DNA of 64,000 nt from Nipponacmea schrenckii. Its lineage: Eukaryota; Mollusca; Gastropoda; Lottiidae. The stretch lies in the NCBI GenBank assembly GCA_030562195.1, contig CM060200.1, positions 37,579,468 through 37,643,467 on the forward strand. Direction: 5' to 3'. This document shows positions 49,269-61,100 of the stretch, piece after piece. Both the position numbers and the translations under genes were made by a program. Under the pieces are notes generated by a model. It searched no databases and was not told the DNA's origin. It saw nothing but the letters and a program-made list of their open reading frames with translations. Every line of letters begins with the position of its first letter. The first letter of the stretch is position 1.

Positions 49269-52035
49269 CACGACGAGACGACTTATTCAGTGGTTTTCTG
49301 CTTATTGTTTACAAATATCTATTTTTATGACAAGCACTTAAGTTATTATTGGTCCCAGATGGTTGCAGGAATAGGGTTGCCAGGTTTCTATTAATTGTGA
49401 TTTAAGATGCTAATGAACCTCTCTAGTTCTTTTCTATTATGTTTACTTTTTGTCCCATTTTAGATTGAAAATCAGTTCTTTGCAGACGTGTTTAACCTAC
49501 ACATTAGAATCCGGGATTTAACGAATAGTAGCAAATTGGACAGCCCTTCTCCAGACAATTGACCGAGGTGTCTTCGATTTCTCTTCAAGGTAGTACAAAA
49601 CTGTCGCCTTGGTCATTTTAATCTAGATTTTTTTGTATTAAAACGAGCATTTTTTTGCTCCAAATCCCTTTCCGAATTAAACCGTAACTTTGGTGCTTTC
49701 CTCTCATTGCGAGGATTAACATAGTCCGAATTTTACTTTCCCTTACCTCATGTACCTGTGAACTGTTTTGTAAGTTTATAAACAAGCAGAAAAATCGGCG
49801 GCTAGCTAATTGGTACGTTTCAGAATGCAAAGGTTAGTCTTCGGATTTCGGACTCCATTGCTTGGGGTTGTTCATTCAACCTCATGTGGTTCAAGCCGCC
49901 CCATTTATGATATTGTATATGTTTCTACATGTGTACGTATATTCCTGTGGGGGACCCTTCTCGTTATTTTTGTGCCTTCTTATAATATAGCCTATAATAA
50001 ACCTTAATCTATTCTTTGTGTTGTATGGATAGAAAATAAATGACTTCATCGTGTATTGTACTGGTGCTTTTTACTGAAATATTGATTAAACAAAGATAAT
50101 TTCATGTTTTTATGTCCCAGCAATATTTATAACAACGCTTAACTTACAACAAAATGATTTTATAGTCATATATCACTCAAACTAACTATGTATTCTATAT
50201 TCAAATTGTCTGGATTATGTACTTCGAGTGGTGGCAAAAATTTATATTAAAAGCATAGTCAGACAGCTCAAATAAACGAAATCTATGGACCGAAATCTAG
50301 AGATAGAATGACGTCCCTTACCTTATCTGAACGTTATAACTAACAACATTTTTCGGTTAATTTTAGAACTCCCGATCCCATCTTGAAAGTTTACGTATGT
50401 ATTTGGTTGGTATTAGATTAAAAAAAGTTTCTTACTAATTCTGAAGGTTTCAAAAAACTGAGCGTGCCTTTATAAGGCCCAAAACCAAAGCTAGTTTCTA
50501 CTGCTTGTTTTTACTAATTCGTTTAAAACAAATTTAGATTGATTCAGTTGATTATAGTTGGTAATTTGTCCATTTATGTATTAAGAAAACTGCATTTTGA
50601 AATTGTAAGGCATCACCAACTCATGAAGTATGTAAAAAAAGAAATTCCATAGAATTTCTTACCTTTGATTGTCTATCAGGGTCGCACAAACCGACATCGT
50701 GTTTATTTTAACAATATTACGATAAGATGAGTTCCAGAAGGGCTAGATATGGGCCGACACGTACGACCTTGAATAGGTCAAGATGTGGTCTGCCTTCCTC
50801 ATAACCTGTTGTGGTTCTTTTTTTAAATATTATTGAACCTTAACCTCTTAACTAATCTGTGATCCTTTACACCTATTTATTTTCTTTAGTTATATCATAA
50901 TGTTATGTAAATGTTTGATATTTGTAAACCGAATTTAAAGGAATACCATGTTCTAAATATCTGATTAAGCTTTAATGCAAAAGCATATGTAATTCACACT
51001 GAACTTTTCAAATATCACTTTATTAGACGACTGTATGCTTTTTATTTATAATCTTAAAAGTTGATAAAAACTAATCTACGATTCTATGTAATTTGCGGGT
51101 GATATGTCGGCATTCTGTACAGTACAGATTGGTGTTATCTGAATCATACCAGCATTTTTAGAACAATAGCTTGTACAAAAAATAGAATTTATGAGATAAC
51201 GTTTTACTTTAGCTTGAACCTTTAGCTCAAGGGAGGTAACAAATATCTTCATATAACTTCAGAGAATTACTGGAAATTGTCCTAAAACAAACGGGATTTC
51301 GAGGAATATTTTCTAGAACTTAACAAAAATCCCTAACATTGAATGGTAATTGTCATAGTGAAATTTCAAATATACATGTACATATATTTTATTAATACTC
51401 AATATTGCCATGAGAGATGTTGCGCTGTAAAAGTGTCATATTTCTGAACAGTTTGAGGATTTCTGTTGTAGGATTTGATCATGCACATGTTTTATTTGAA
51501 CACAATCTACAGAAATCAAGAAGACAGGAAAATTGAATTTGAAGCTTAAGTAAGATGATTGAATCTCTAATGTCCTTTATTTTTATTAAGGTGCAATATT
51601 TACTCAGTTTGTAATTTATATTTGTTTAAATGTTCTTATTTCAGCCAAAATATTGATATTTATTTATTGTCAGAACAATTCATTACCTTGTTTCTGTATA
51701 AACAAAGATATATAACTTTATATTTGATCTTATTAGTTCCATTACAGCAGATGGGCCTTCTATATGCAGTTTTCTTTAGAGGCCTGTATAAAAATATACT
51801 TTTCACAAGTTGTAGGCCCTATCCGAAAGACCAAAGATGGTCAGCCCGTGGCTGGTAAAAATGTTGACAGTATAAGTGGAGATTTGACTACTAAACACAG
51901 TACATCAGTATGAAATATGGACAATGGTTCAAAGCATTCACAATGTGACATAGTAATCAGCTTATACACATGGAAATATAATACACACTAAAACTAGACA
52001 AAGAATACTGAGATTTGAGTATGGTAAAGTTAAAA
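49269..52035. other. 3' flank of the NHL gene and intergenic DNA
   Basis: Candidate AATAAA signals for the NHL transcript lie at 49996-50001 and 50035-50040. Beyond that no gene was recognised. Short open frames at 49618-50007 and 51622-51858 have no support. GCTCAAGGGAGGTAACAAAT (51226-51245) resembles a motif common in molluscan repeats. Confidence 0.45.
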
Positions 52036-52041
52036 TTTATT
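52036..52041 (-). terminator. SSR2 poly(A) signal
   Basis: AATAAA on the minus strand, 63 nt past the SSR2 stop codon; distance and gene compactness make it credible. Confidence 0.55.
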
Positions 52042-52103
52042 ATCCTGAAATGTACAAAATGAATTTAGAAACAATGAGAAATATTTATCTATATATACAT
52101 AAA

Positions 52104-53997
52104 TTAATTATGTTTTTTCGGTGGAACTGCAAACCTTCTGCTACTGCTGTACCATAATAAACAAGGAATACCTAATGATGGTAAAGTCATAACAGCAAAC
52201 ACTAACCAATCCAACTGAAATATAGAGGTTAAACTAGGGTTAGGTTCACAGATGGGTTTATTATACACAATACAAAGCAGAATGAGCTTCTTAGCAATCA
52301 AATAAAATTTCTGGACAATAGATGGATACACGCAGTCAGTTATGGTGTATGAACTTCTTCACAATGGAATGAAGTCCAGCTAAATTCAGAACTCAGTATT
52401 TAATATGATCAATGTTTGATGCGACAATGATCACTAATCTTGGTCAAGTCATCTCTCGATTTGATCCAGGTGAAATTGGCTACAGAAAATTAAAGAAAAA
52501 TTATATTACAAGTGGTTTGTAACATCAAGAAACAGCTTGTAAAGTTGATAATAAGCTATACTTACAACATGGGGAGAAAATCTTCTATCAAATTCTTTTC
52601 TATTAACAATACCACCTTCACCGGGGGCACTGGTATAACCAAACTATAAATATAAAGACATTGTCAACATTCCTAGCTTAAGGATATCATACTATGTTCC
52701 AGAAAGACAAATAAATTCACTGGAAAGTGTTTTAAGGCCCTTTTTACTGAAAATGGTTGCCACAAGGCTACACTGAATATAAATAAATGTGAAATTACAA
52801 TAATAACTCCCAGATATATATTTTGACATGGAATTATGAAGTCTTTTATTTCTAATTAGTTCAACTTATAAGCTGTATTTTGATCATAAACTGTCTAATA
52901 TCTTAATAATAATGACAAGAAAGCTTCAATATACGGTCACCCAATATATTAGCACATCCAACTACTACTCACCCTCTGTTCTTTTTTATCTTCTTTTGAA
53001 TAATAAGATACTTCAGCTGATGTAAAATTGAAGTAACCATATTTGGTTGGTTGTAAAATGACTGCATGGGTAACATTGGCACCACTAGTATAAGGTTAAG
53101 GACAGTAACATGCTATCATTCAATAATAATAATAATAATGTACAAAATTCCAACTAAAGTTGCTCTTTTGTTACATTTTAGTCCATATTTGGAGTTTTTA
53201 TATTGGTTACTCAGTCAAGGCATTCTTAATTTCATGATTTCATATCAAAGTGAGCTGAGTAAAGCAATCCATCATTGTAACCAAATCTAATACCTTAACA
53301 TTTAGTCAGACATCTAAACACAATTCATTCAAATCAATGCATGTTTAGTCTATCCTTTCTGATCAGAATACATACTTCTTTGACAAATGTGATAGATCAA
53401 CTTGGCATTTCATTTGGACTAGTACCTTCGATATCACCATATTATTCAATTGAATGTCCATTGTTCATATTGGTTACTCAGTCAAGGCATACTAAATTTC
53501 ATGATTTCATATCAAAGTGAGCTGAGTAAAGCAATCCATCATTGTAACCAAATCATATAATATAAACTTATTTTCAAGGATACGGTCCAATTCTTTCCCA
53601 TGTAACATCTAAATTTCCTCTAACAACATCAAAATCAGCAGCTGGGAAGCTAGAATCCTTCAGGTGAACGTCTAATGCTGGTCTACAACAAAGAGGTGAC
53701 AGTGTCAAATATAAACATTAAATAATTTCAAACAATTTTTAAATTAACAGATAGTGTTAGCTAAATTTTATAAACAGCTAGTAAAAAATCAACTTTGTGA
53801 AATAGAAAATGATAAAATATGGCTACTTACCCTCCTCCAACATTAAATATTTTATATTCTATGGTTAGGTCTTTTCCTTCCACTAAGAAATTATTTAAAA
53901 CATTTTTGGAAATTAACAATCTGGCTTCAGGGTCTTCTTGTTGGCCAGCTGATAAACTGGCCAATGTGAGGATAACAGCTGCTACTATTAATCTCAT
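52104..53997 (-). CDS. SSR2: Translocon-associated protein subunit beta (TRAP-beta)
   Basis: Five coding exons: 53831-53997, 53584-53682, 52973-53084, 52566-52643, 52104-52214; 567 nt, 188 residues (human 183). A signal peptide starts [18 protein letters not shown]. The luminal domain contains [30 protein letters not shown], two N-glycosylation sequons conserved with vertebrates (NVT, NFT), and the [13 protein letters not shown] block. [18 protein letters not shown] leads to a single membrane helix ([22 protein letters not shown]) and a short cytosolic tail ending KKHN, a KKXX-type ER-retrieval signal. TRAP sits beside Sec61 and assists insertion and glycosylation of nascent chains. The ATG lies directly behind an acceptor (ATTTGCAG|ATG), so the 5' UTR is in a separate exon. 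The donor after the second coding exon, GTATCC, is weak but is the only one that keeps frame and homology. Confidence 0.95.
53199..53553. repeat. Local direct duplication of ~86 bp
   Basis: Bases 53199-53287 recur at 53466-53553, both containing TTGGTTACTCAGTCAAGGCA and GTGAGCTGAGTAAAGCAATC, with about two mismatches. Both lie in one SSR2 intron (53085-53583), 267 bp apart. Confidence 0.85.
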
Positions 53998-54545
53998 CTG
54001 CAAATTAAATTAATAAACATGATATTTTGTTGTATGAGGTATTTAATTCAAGTGACGTGGTCAGGTAACAAAGATGCAGCAGGTGAATAAGTTAAAGGCA
54101 TGAATGAAAAAAATCAAAAAATTATCTAAAAAATTTACTTCTTTATTTACTACTTGTACCAGTGGTATAATACACAATCCTTACTTACAATTAAAACAAA
54201 ATTTAGAATTTAAGGGGAAATACTAAGGTACTAAGTTGAAAGTAATGAGATAAATGAGTTCTATGTGTAAAACTGAAATGATCATCAGGCACACCATCCG
54301 AAATTCCGAAGAATTCGTGGAAGAAAGTAAGCCACGTCAACAAAACAAGCTGTGTGAAAAGATTTGGCTTCTAAATAATAATTTCAGCTTAGCACTTCAT
54401 ATAAAAAGCTATCTTTTCATTAATACAAAAACTGAAGCATGATGCATAATTCAAAGTAGTTTCATATACAAATTCCCAATATTAAGGATATATTTTTAAA
54501 TAAAATCGAAAAAGGGTCGTGTATCACAGTCATCATGCTTACCTT

Positions 54546-54640
54546 GGAGGCTGGTAAAAGGAAGTATGCGTGTTTCTGGGAAATGACCTACATTTATCAT
54601 ACTCGATTATCAAGTTGTTAATATCTTCTCATCTCATTGG
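54546..54640 (-). other. SSR2 5' non-coding exon (3' edge seen)
   Basis: A strong donor CCTCCAAG|GTAAGC reads on the minus strand with the exon ending at 54546. It pairs well with the acceptor immediately before the SSR2 ATG. The transcription start (upper boundary) is a guess. Confidence 0.55.
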
Positions 54641-55175
54641 TCAATCAATACTTCTCTATCCAATCACAATAGATGCTAGATATAAGTACTTCCGGGAAGA
54701 TAACTCCGAAGGAAGTATTTTGATGGCGATTTGGGAAATTTTTGTTGATTTTAGGTTAATATGCTTTATTTTCACTGATATTTACTGTCAATGATTGTTC
54801 TGCAAAATGCAAATGGAGATTTCGTTCGTTTAGTTTGATTTTCAATTTAATCGAATGGCAACTCTTTTACATAAATTAGCAATGTGTAGACTATTGACCT
54901 AGTAGTAAAATAATGACTTGACACTTGGGTGGTGCAATATTTCCACCATTCTGTTAATTCTCAGGATATAAACTACATCCTTCTAAGATAAACTGCACTC
55001 ATAAATGTAACCAATCTTATAGTAAGACACTCTATTTTACCAGTGTTATACTTCCACAAATTTTTATTACTGTGTTATATATTGATACATAAATTATCTC
55101 TAAGAGTTGTATTTTCTTTAGTTAAAAGTAAAAATTGTAATAGCTTAGAAATTCAGTCTACACTACAAACAGAAA
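54641..55175. promoter_or_regulatory. Shared upstream region of SSR2 and UBA6
   Basis: The two genes are head to head with roughly 0.6 kb between the SSR2 first exon and the UBA6 ATG, so a bidirectional promoter is likely. No CpG island and no clear TATA box can be pointed to. Confidence 0.5.
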
Positions 55176-58100
55176 ATGGCTTCAGAAGAAATTGATGATT
55201 CTCTTTACAGGTATGTTGATAAGCAATAAATACTTTATATTTCATATTATTGCACTTAATTTGTTCACACTTTCCATAAATCAAACAATTAATTACTGTT
55301 ACAAATTTACGTAAATGGGCCTAATGTATGGATTCTTTTCATGGATTCCTCCTGTTATTGATGCAGGTTGATAAGAAAAATAGTATTTCAATTAAAGTTT
55401 GAGATGATAAAAGGATAATATGACTGTCATGCAGACAAGCTAAATGTGGATTTATTTCTTGTTTTAGTCGCCAGAGATATGTATTGGGAGACAGTGCTAT
55501 GAAAAGAATGGCCCAATCATCTATTTTACTATGTGGAGTTGGTGGATTGGGAATTGAAATAGGTAAGGAACTTCATTAATTTAACTTTGCCTTCCAAATT
55601 TTTGTCAGTTAAAAATCTATAAGCTGGCATAACCAAAATGACTTGTTTATAAACAACAGAAATATCTTTTTAAAACTGATTATATAAATAATAGTATAAT
55701 TTTCTTGTTATATAACAGGAATATGGTTTTAAAACTGACATTGCACATGATAGATAAAATTATTATATTGGATTTCTATTTTTTATTTCAGCTAAGAATA
55801 TTGTTTTAGCAGGAGTAAAGGTAAATTGATAGTTCATTATTTTTAAGAGATGTTTAATTGCTTAATGTTATTATCTTGTAAGAAATATTTAGCTACTGTG
55901 AGTATAATAGTATAAAAGTATTATATAACTATTAGTATAATGTATTTCATCGATAATAAAATATTCTATTTTATTTCTATTTTAGTCTTTAACAATTCAA
56001 GATGATAAAAATGCCAGCATGGAAGATCTAGGGACTCAGTTTTTTCTACATGAGGCCGACATCAATAAAAACAGGTATTTATTTATAATAGATTATCTGG
56101 ATTAATTAATTATAAAGTTAGTAATTAGATTCTAGGTGTTAATTGATTCAGTAGTATTTATTTAACATGTGATAAAGTCTGACTGAAGGAGGTGACAATA
56201 TCCTACTTCCAATGGCTTGCAAAACCTAATTAATCTTTTTGTCTGAGTCAGAAGACACCTTTCCAAACAGTAGCCATCATCTATTTAAATGATTTTATTG
56301 TTTTATATCAGAGCTGAAGCTAGCAGTCATCACCTATCTGAATTGAACCCATATGTTAGTATAAAAACATTAACGAAGAAATTAGATGACAAAACCGATC
56401 TATCTTACCTTAAACAATATCAGGTAAAAATTGAATTTTCTTCAATATTTTTCCAAATTCCAAGTTCTTACAATCCTACTCCCATCAATGGACTAATCAA
56501 ATGCCATACCATGCAACATAAGAAATATTGACTTTGTTGTGGGATATTTGCCCATTAAAAATCATATTTTTATGTTCTGCTTTTTAGAAACTTTGTATTA
56601 TTATTTTATTGTAGTGTATAATATTAACTGAGTCACCACTAAATGTACAGATCAAGGTCAATAAATTCTGTAGAAGTCACAAACCACAAATACAGGTAAG
56701 TGGAGCAAGTTTCTATATTTTTATTTAACAATTGTGGCAAAGAGTTCTTTTATACGTCCATATTATGTTTTTTCATTGAACTTTTTTTAAATTATAGCCC
56801 ATGAATGAGTCGAAAATTTATCAAAATAAGCTTGCAAAAGTGATATGGACTACAGTTTTTGTCCAATTTGAATGAACTGTGGTGTTATCATGTATATTAA
56901 TGAGATCTTAGATTAGGCCCAAATAATGTTGAGTTTCAACCTGTGTTTAAACAGAAATATACTTGATGGGAAACCATTTGTTAGTGTTCTTCAATATTTC
57001 TTTAATTTTAGGTTATTATTATTATTATTAACAACTTATTTGTAGGTATGACAAATCTTACTGAAAATTGGCTCTGATACACAAGAAAAATATAAAAATA
57101 ATAATAACAATACCTGTAAGATATACTATCTTGTAATGACTGAAGAATTATGATAGCTGGATACAGATATATCTGTAGCTTTCAGCAGAGAAAACAAGTA
57201 AATTTATACTGATATTATAACATGTTCTTGTAGTTTATATCTAGTGATGTATTTGGTATATTGGGGCAAGTTTTCTGTGATTTTGGTGATGAATTTGAGG
57301 TTAATGATCTTAATGGTGAAGAGCCTAAAGAAGTGTTTGTGGCCAATATTACTCAAGTAAGATGTCTTTACTTTAAATATTTGCTGATGATAGGACTGTT
57401 GTAGTTTGTGCTATATGATTTATATCCTTATCTTGTAGAAAACAAGTATGATTGACTTTCTATGCATCTGAAATTTTGAATAGATTGGAATGTATTGTAG
57501 CTGTTTTTTGAACACATTGACTTTGATTAAGGAATCATTCTGAGGTAGAGGGAATAGCAAATACACAAGCAGGTAATTGCCTATCTATTGTTGGCTAGAA
57601 GTTATGCCCCTAGTTAATATGAAATACAATTTGTAATATATTGCATTTGAAGGGTTCTCCAGGTATAGTTTCAACATTAGATAATAAAGTCCATGGCTTT
57701 GAGAATGGTGATACTGTTGTATTTAAAGAAGTAAAGGGAATGGATTGTTTAAATGGACATCAGTTTAAAATCAAAGGTAATGTTGGTCGAATATTACAAT
57801 TTTATCTTATTTTATCACCAGCCATTCCAGTGATGAATCTTAGAATGTCTAAATTTGTTACGATTGTAATAGATTCGCTCTGTAAATAAGACTTTCATCT
57901 TGGAATTTAAGTCTTTTTGTAAGTTGAAAAGTTGAACTTTTAAACTGATCTCTAAAAACAAACAATTCCAATACCTCATGTTTTTATATCTGACAGTGGA
58001 ATCCCCCTGTACATTTTCTATTGGTGAAAATAGTTTATTAGATGAATATAAAGGAGGTGGTATAGCATCACAAGTTAAAGTTTCTAAACATTTCAAATTT

Positions 58101-61100
58101 GTAAGTAAATATAGGCATTTATTTTGATAGTACCAGCGTGTTTATGCAACCTGCCAATAGAGATGAGTCATTAATGTTAATATGATAATATGATATAATG
58201 TTGAATGAAACTATTTGACTCATTTCATGTCTATTTGACAGCTTGTTGACTTAATTTAAATTATGGATTGTAATTTTGATAGAAACGTGTCTGTGATTCA
58301 GTGTCCATTCTAAAGAATATTTTTCTCAGTTTCATTCCTAATTTTTTAGATAATATTTCTACATGCTGCTGTTAAATTTGGTGTAAAATATGCAGAAATT
58401 ATTTGTTTTCCAGGAATGTTTAGAAGACCAGTTAAAAAACCCAGCACTATTACATCCTGATTTATGTAAATTAGATGTGAGTTCAGAACTATCTGATCTT
58501 TTTAGATACAATTTATTTAAATGGAAATGAATTATTCTGCTTTGAAAGATATCTGCTTTATGATCAGTCTTGTTATTTTATATTAAGCTCAAGGCTAAAC
58601 TGATTTCATAACCTGTGTTTTAGAAAGCTGCTCATCTAGTTTTCATCCTTATATTATTGTTACCTAATTTTTCAGGCTCCAGCAACTTGCCATCTCACTT
58701 ATTACACCCTTCAAACATTTATACAGAAAGAGAATAGATACCCCAATGTATGGTAAGTTCACCTTCATCCTCAGTATAGTGTTGATATTGGTTCTTCACC
58801 CATGCATTTTGACCAGTAAATGTGAAAGCAAGTTTGCATTGAATTTTGAAAGGTAATGAAGGTACTGCCTTTAGATAAAATTGTTTGTAAATTCAACTGT
58901 TTTAATTGATTTTCATTAAGTTTTACTATCACAAAAATTTCCATAAACGGATGTTGACTCCAATACCTGTGTGATTTCTTAAACAAGACAATGTAATCCA
59001 CCTTGATCATGTTAGAATTCAATCCTAGCTGTGAACAATTATCTTGCTCCATACTATATTAGAGAATATTTCTATTATAGGAGTGTAGAAGACAGTGAGA
59101 AGTTTGAGAATCTAGCCCATGAATTGAATCAACAACTGACCTCACCAGTAGACTGTATTAATAGACAGTTATTACGGTCTATATGTTTTACAAGTCAAGG
59201 CTGTTTACCACCATTATGTGCAACCCTTGGTGGTTTTGTTGCACAAGAGGCTCTGAAAGCCCTTGACTGGAAAATTTACTCCTTTAAACCAATGGGTAAG
59301 GAATGAATAGTTAAATAAATAACCTTTGAACCTAGCCAGCCTTCAGACTCCGACCATTCTAAATGCATCCTTCAAATGAACTAAAATATCATATCAATCA
59401 GTTGGACCTACATTTAGGCGTATTATATATTTGATAAATGTCTTCAATAAACTCAATTATTTCCAAATAGAAACAACCTTTATTGCCTATTTCTTGTTGA
59501 TATATTACATTTCTGCAGATTCCTTACCAATTGTTCTATTCTTGCAACTTTCAAATTAAATGCATCCTTCAAATGAACTAAAATATTATATCAATCAGTT
59601 GGACCTACATTTAGACGTATTATATATTTGATATATATCTTCAATAAACTCAATTATTTCTGAGAGAGAAACAACCTTTATTGCCTATTTCGTGTGTATG
59701 ATATAGTGACCACATGTTGATTATATATTATAGCATGTCTATCTTTATTTTACAGCTATATTTAGATGCTATCGAAGTCATTCCACAAGATCCCCCATCG
59801 CCACAATCTTTCCATAAAAAGTAAGTATTAATAGAGAATATTAATACCATGTATAATATTATTAAGAGCTAGAAAAATGGTTATCTGTAACTTGTAATGA
59901 CTCTACAAGTCTGATATCGAATATATATATATTGAATCGTTGATTATCACCACATTCTTTTTGTTAAGTAGCACAAGATAAATAGATATACTATTTCTGA
60001 CATTTATTAACTCCTACAGGCAGCATTATGCCTGTATGGGCATGTGAAATGTTCAGTTAATAAATGTCAAAAATAGTATATCCATACATCTTGTGCTTCT
60101 TAACCTACACCTATATCTATATGTCTTATAAACAGTATTCTTTTGGTTATTATCATATTTATGTCTATTTTTGTAGAGGTGATAGATATGATTTATTTAG
60201 AATCTGTGTAGGTGAAGAGAAAATTCAAGAATTAGCCAATACTAAGTTATTTATGGTAAGTTTTCATATAACGTCAAAGATTTAAGCATTGATTTGTAGA
60301 CCTAGGCTGTGTTGTGAATTACCCTTTGAATCATCAGAAGCATTTTGTTATGAATCACATACCCTATTGAATTTTGCATTGTCTGTGTTTAGCTGACTAA
60401 AAATGTGTAGAAACTTTTTTGACTATGTTATGTTTGAAGATTTGTATGTTTGAATATTGAATTCAGCATGTTTCATGATTAAGAAAGCTATTCATTTAAA
60501 TGGTTTATATGTTTGTAGGTTGGATGTGGAGCTATAGGCTGTGAAATGTTAAAGAATTATGCTCTAATGGGTATAAGTTGTGGAGAACAAGGAAAGATAA
60601 CTATTACTGACAATGATCTCATAGAGAAATCTAATCTCAATCGACAATTTTTATTTAGACCAAGACATATCAGGGTTAGTCGAAGATGAATATTTTTTGT
60701 TAATGTAATTTTTAATGAAATAGATTTAAGAACAATCTAATCAACAGATCAACTGAACTTATTAATCGACTGTTGGATACCCAAAGATACAAGGTCTTTT
60801 GGTTTAATTGTGAATATCTTGCGGAAAGGAATGAGTGTAAGTTAACCGAAGAAGATAGAAAGTTATAATGATTATCTATTTATTATATTTAGATGCCTAA
60901 ATCTACTACAGCTGCTAGATCAGTGTTAGAAATTAATCCTAGTTTAAAGATTGTAGCTCAACAACATAAAGGTAAGCTGTGTGAAGAGAAATAGTTATTC
61001 GTCAAATAATACTTCAACCTTTTAGCAGTTTCTAGAAAATAATAAAATATATTATGCAGACTTAAAAAAATTGGAAAAAAACTGGTTGGAATCAGATTTT

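Noticed and set aside
56750..56915. Full element of the ATACGCCCAC family in UBA6 intron 6
   Set aside because: Only a mutated left end and monomer-like words are visible; kept as a low-confidence fragment.
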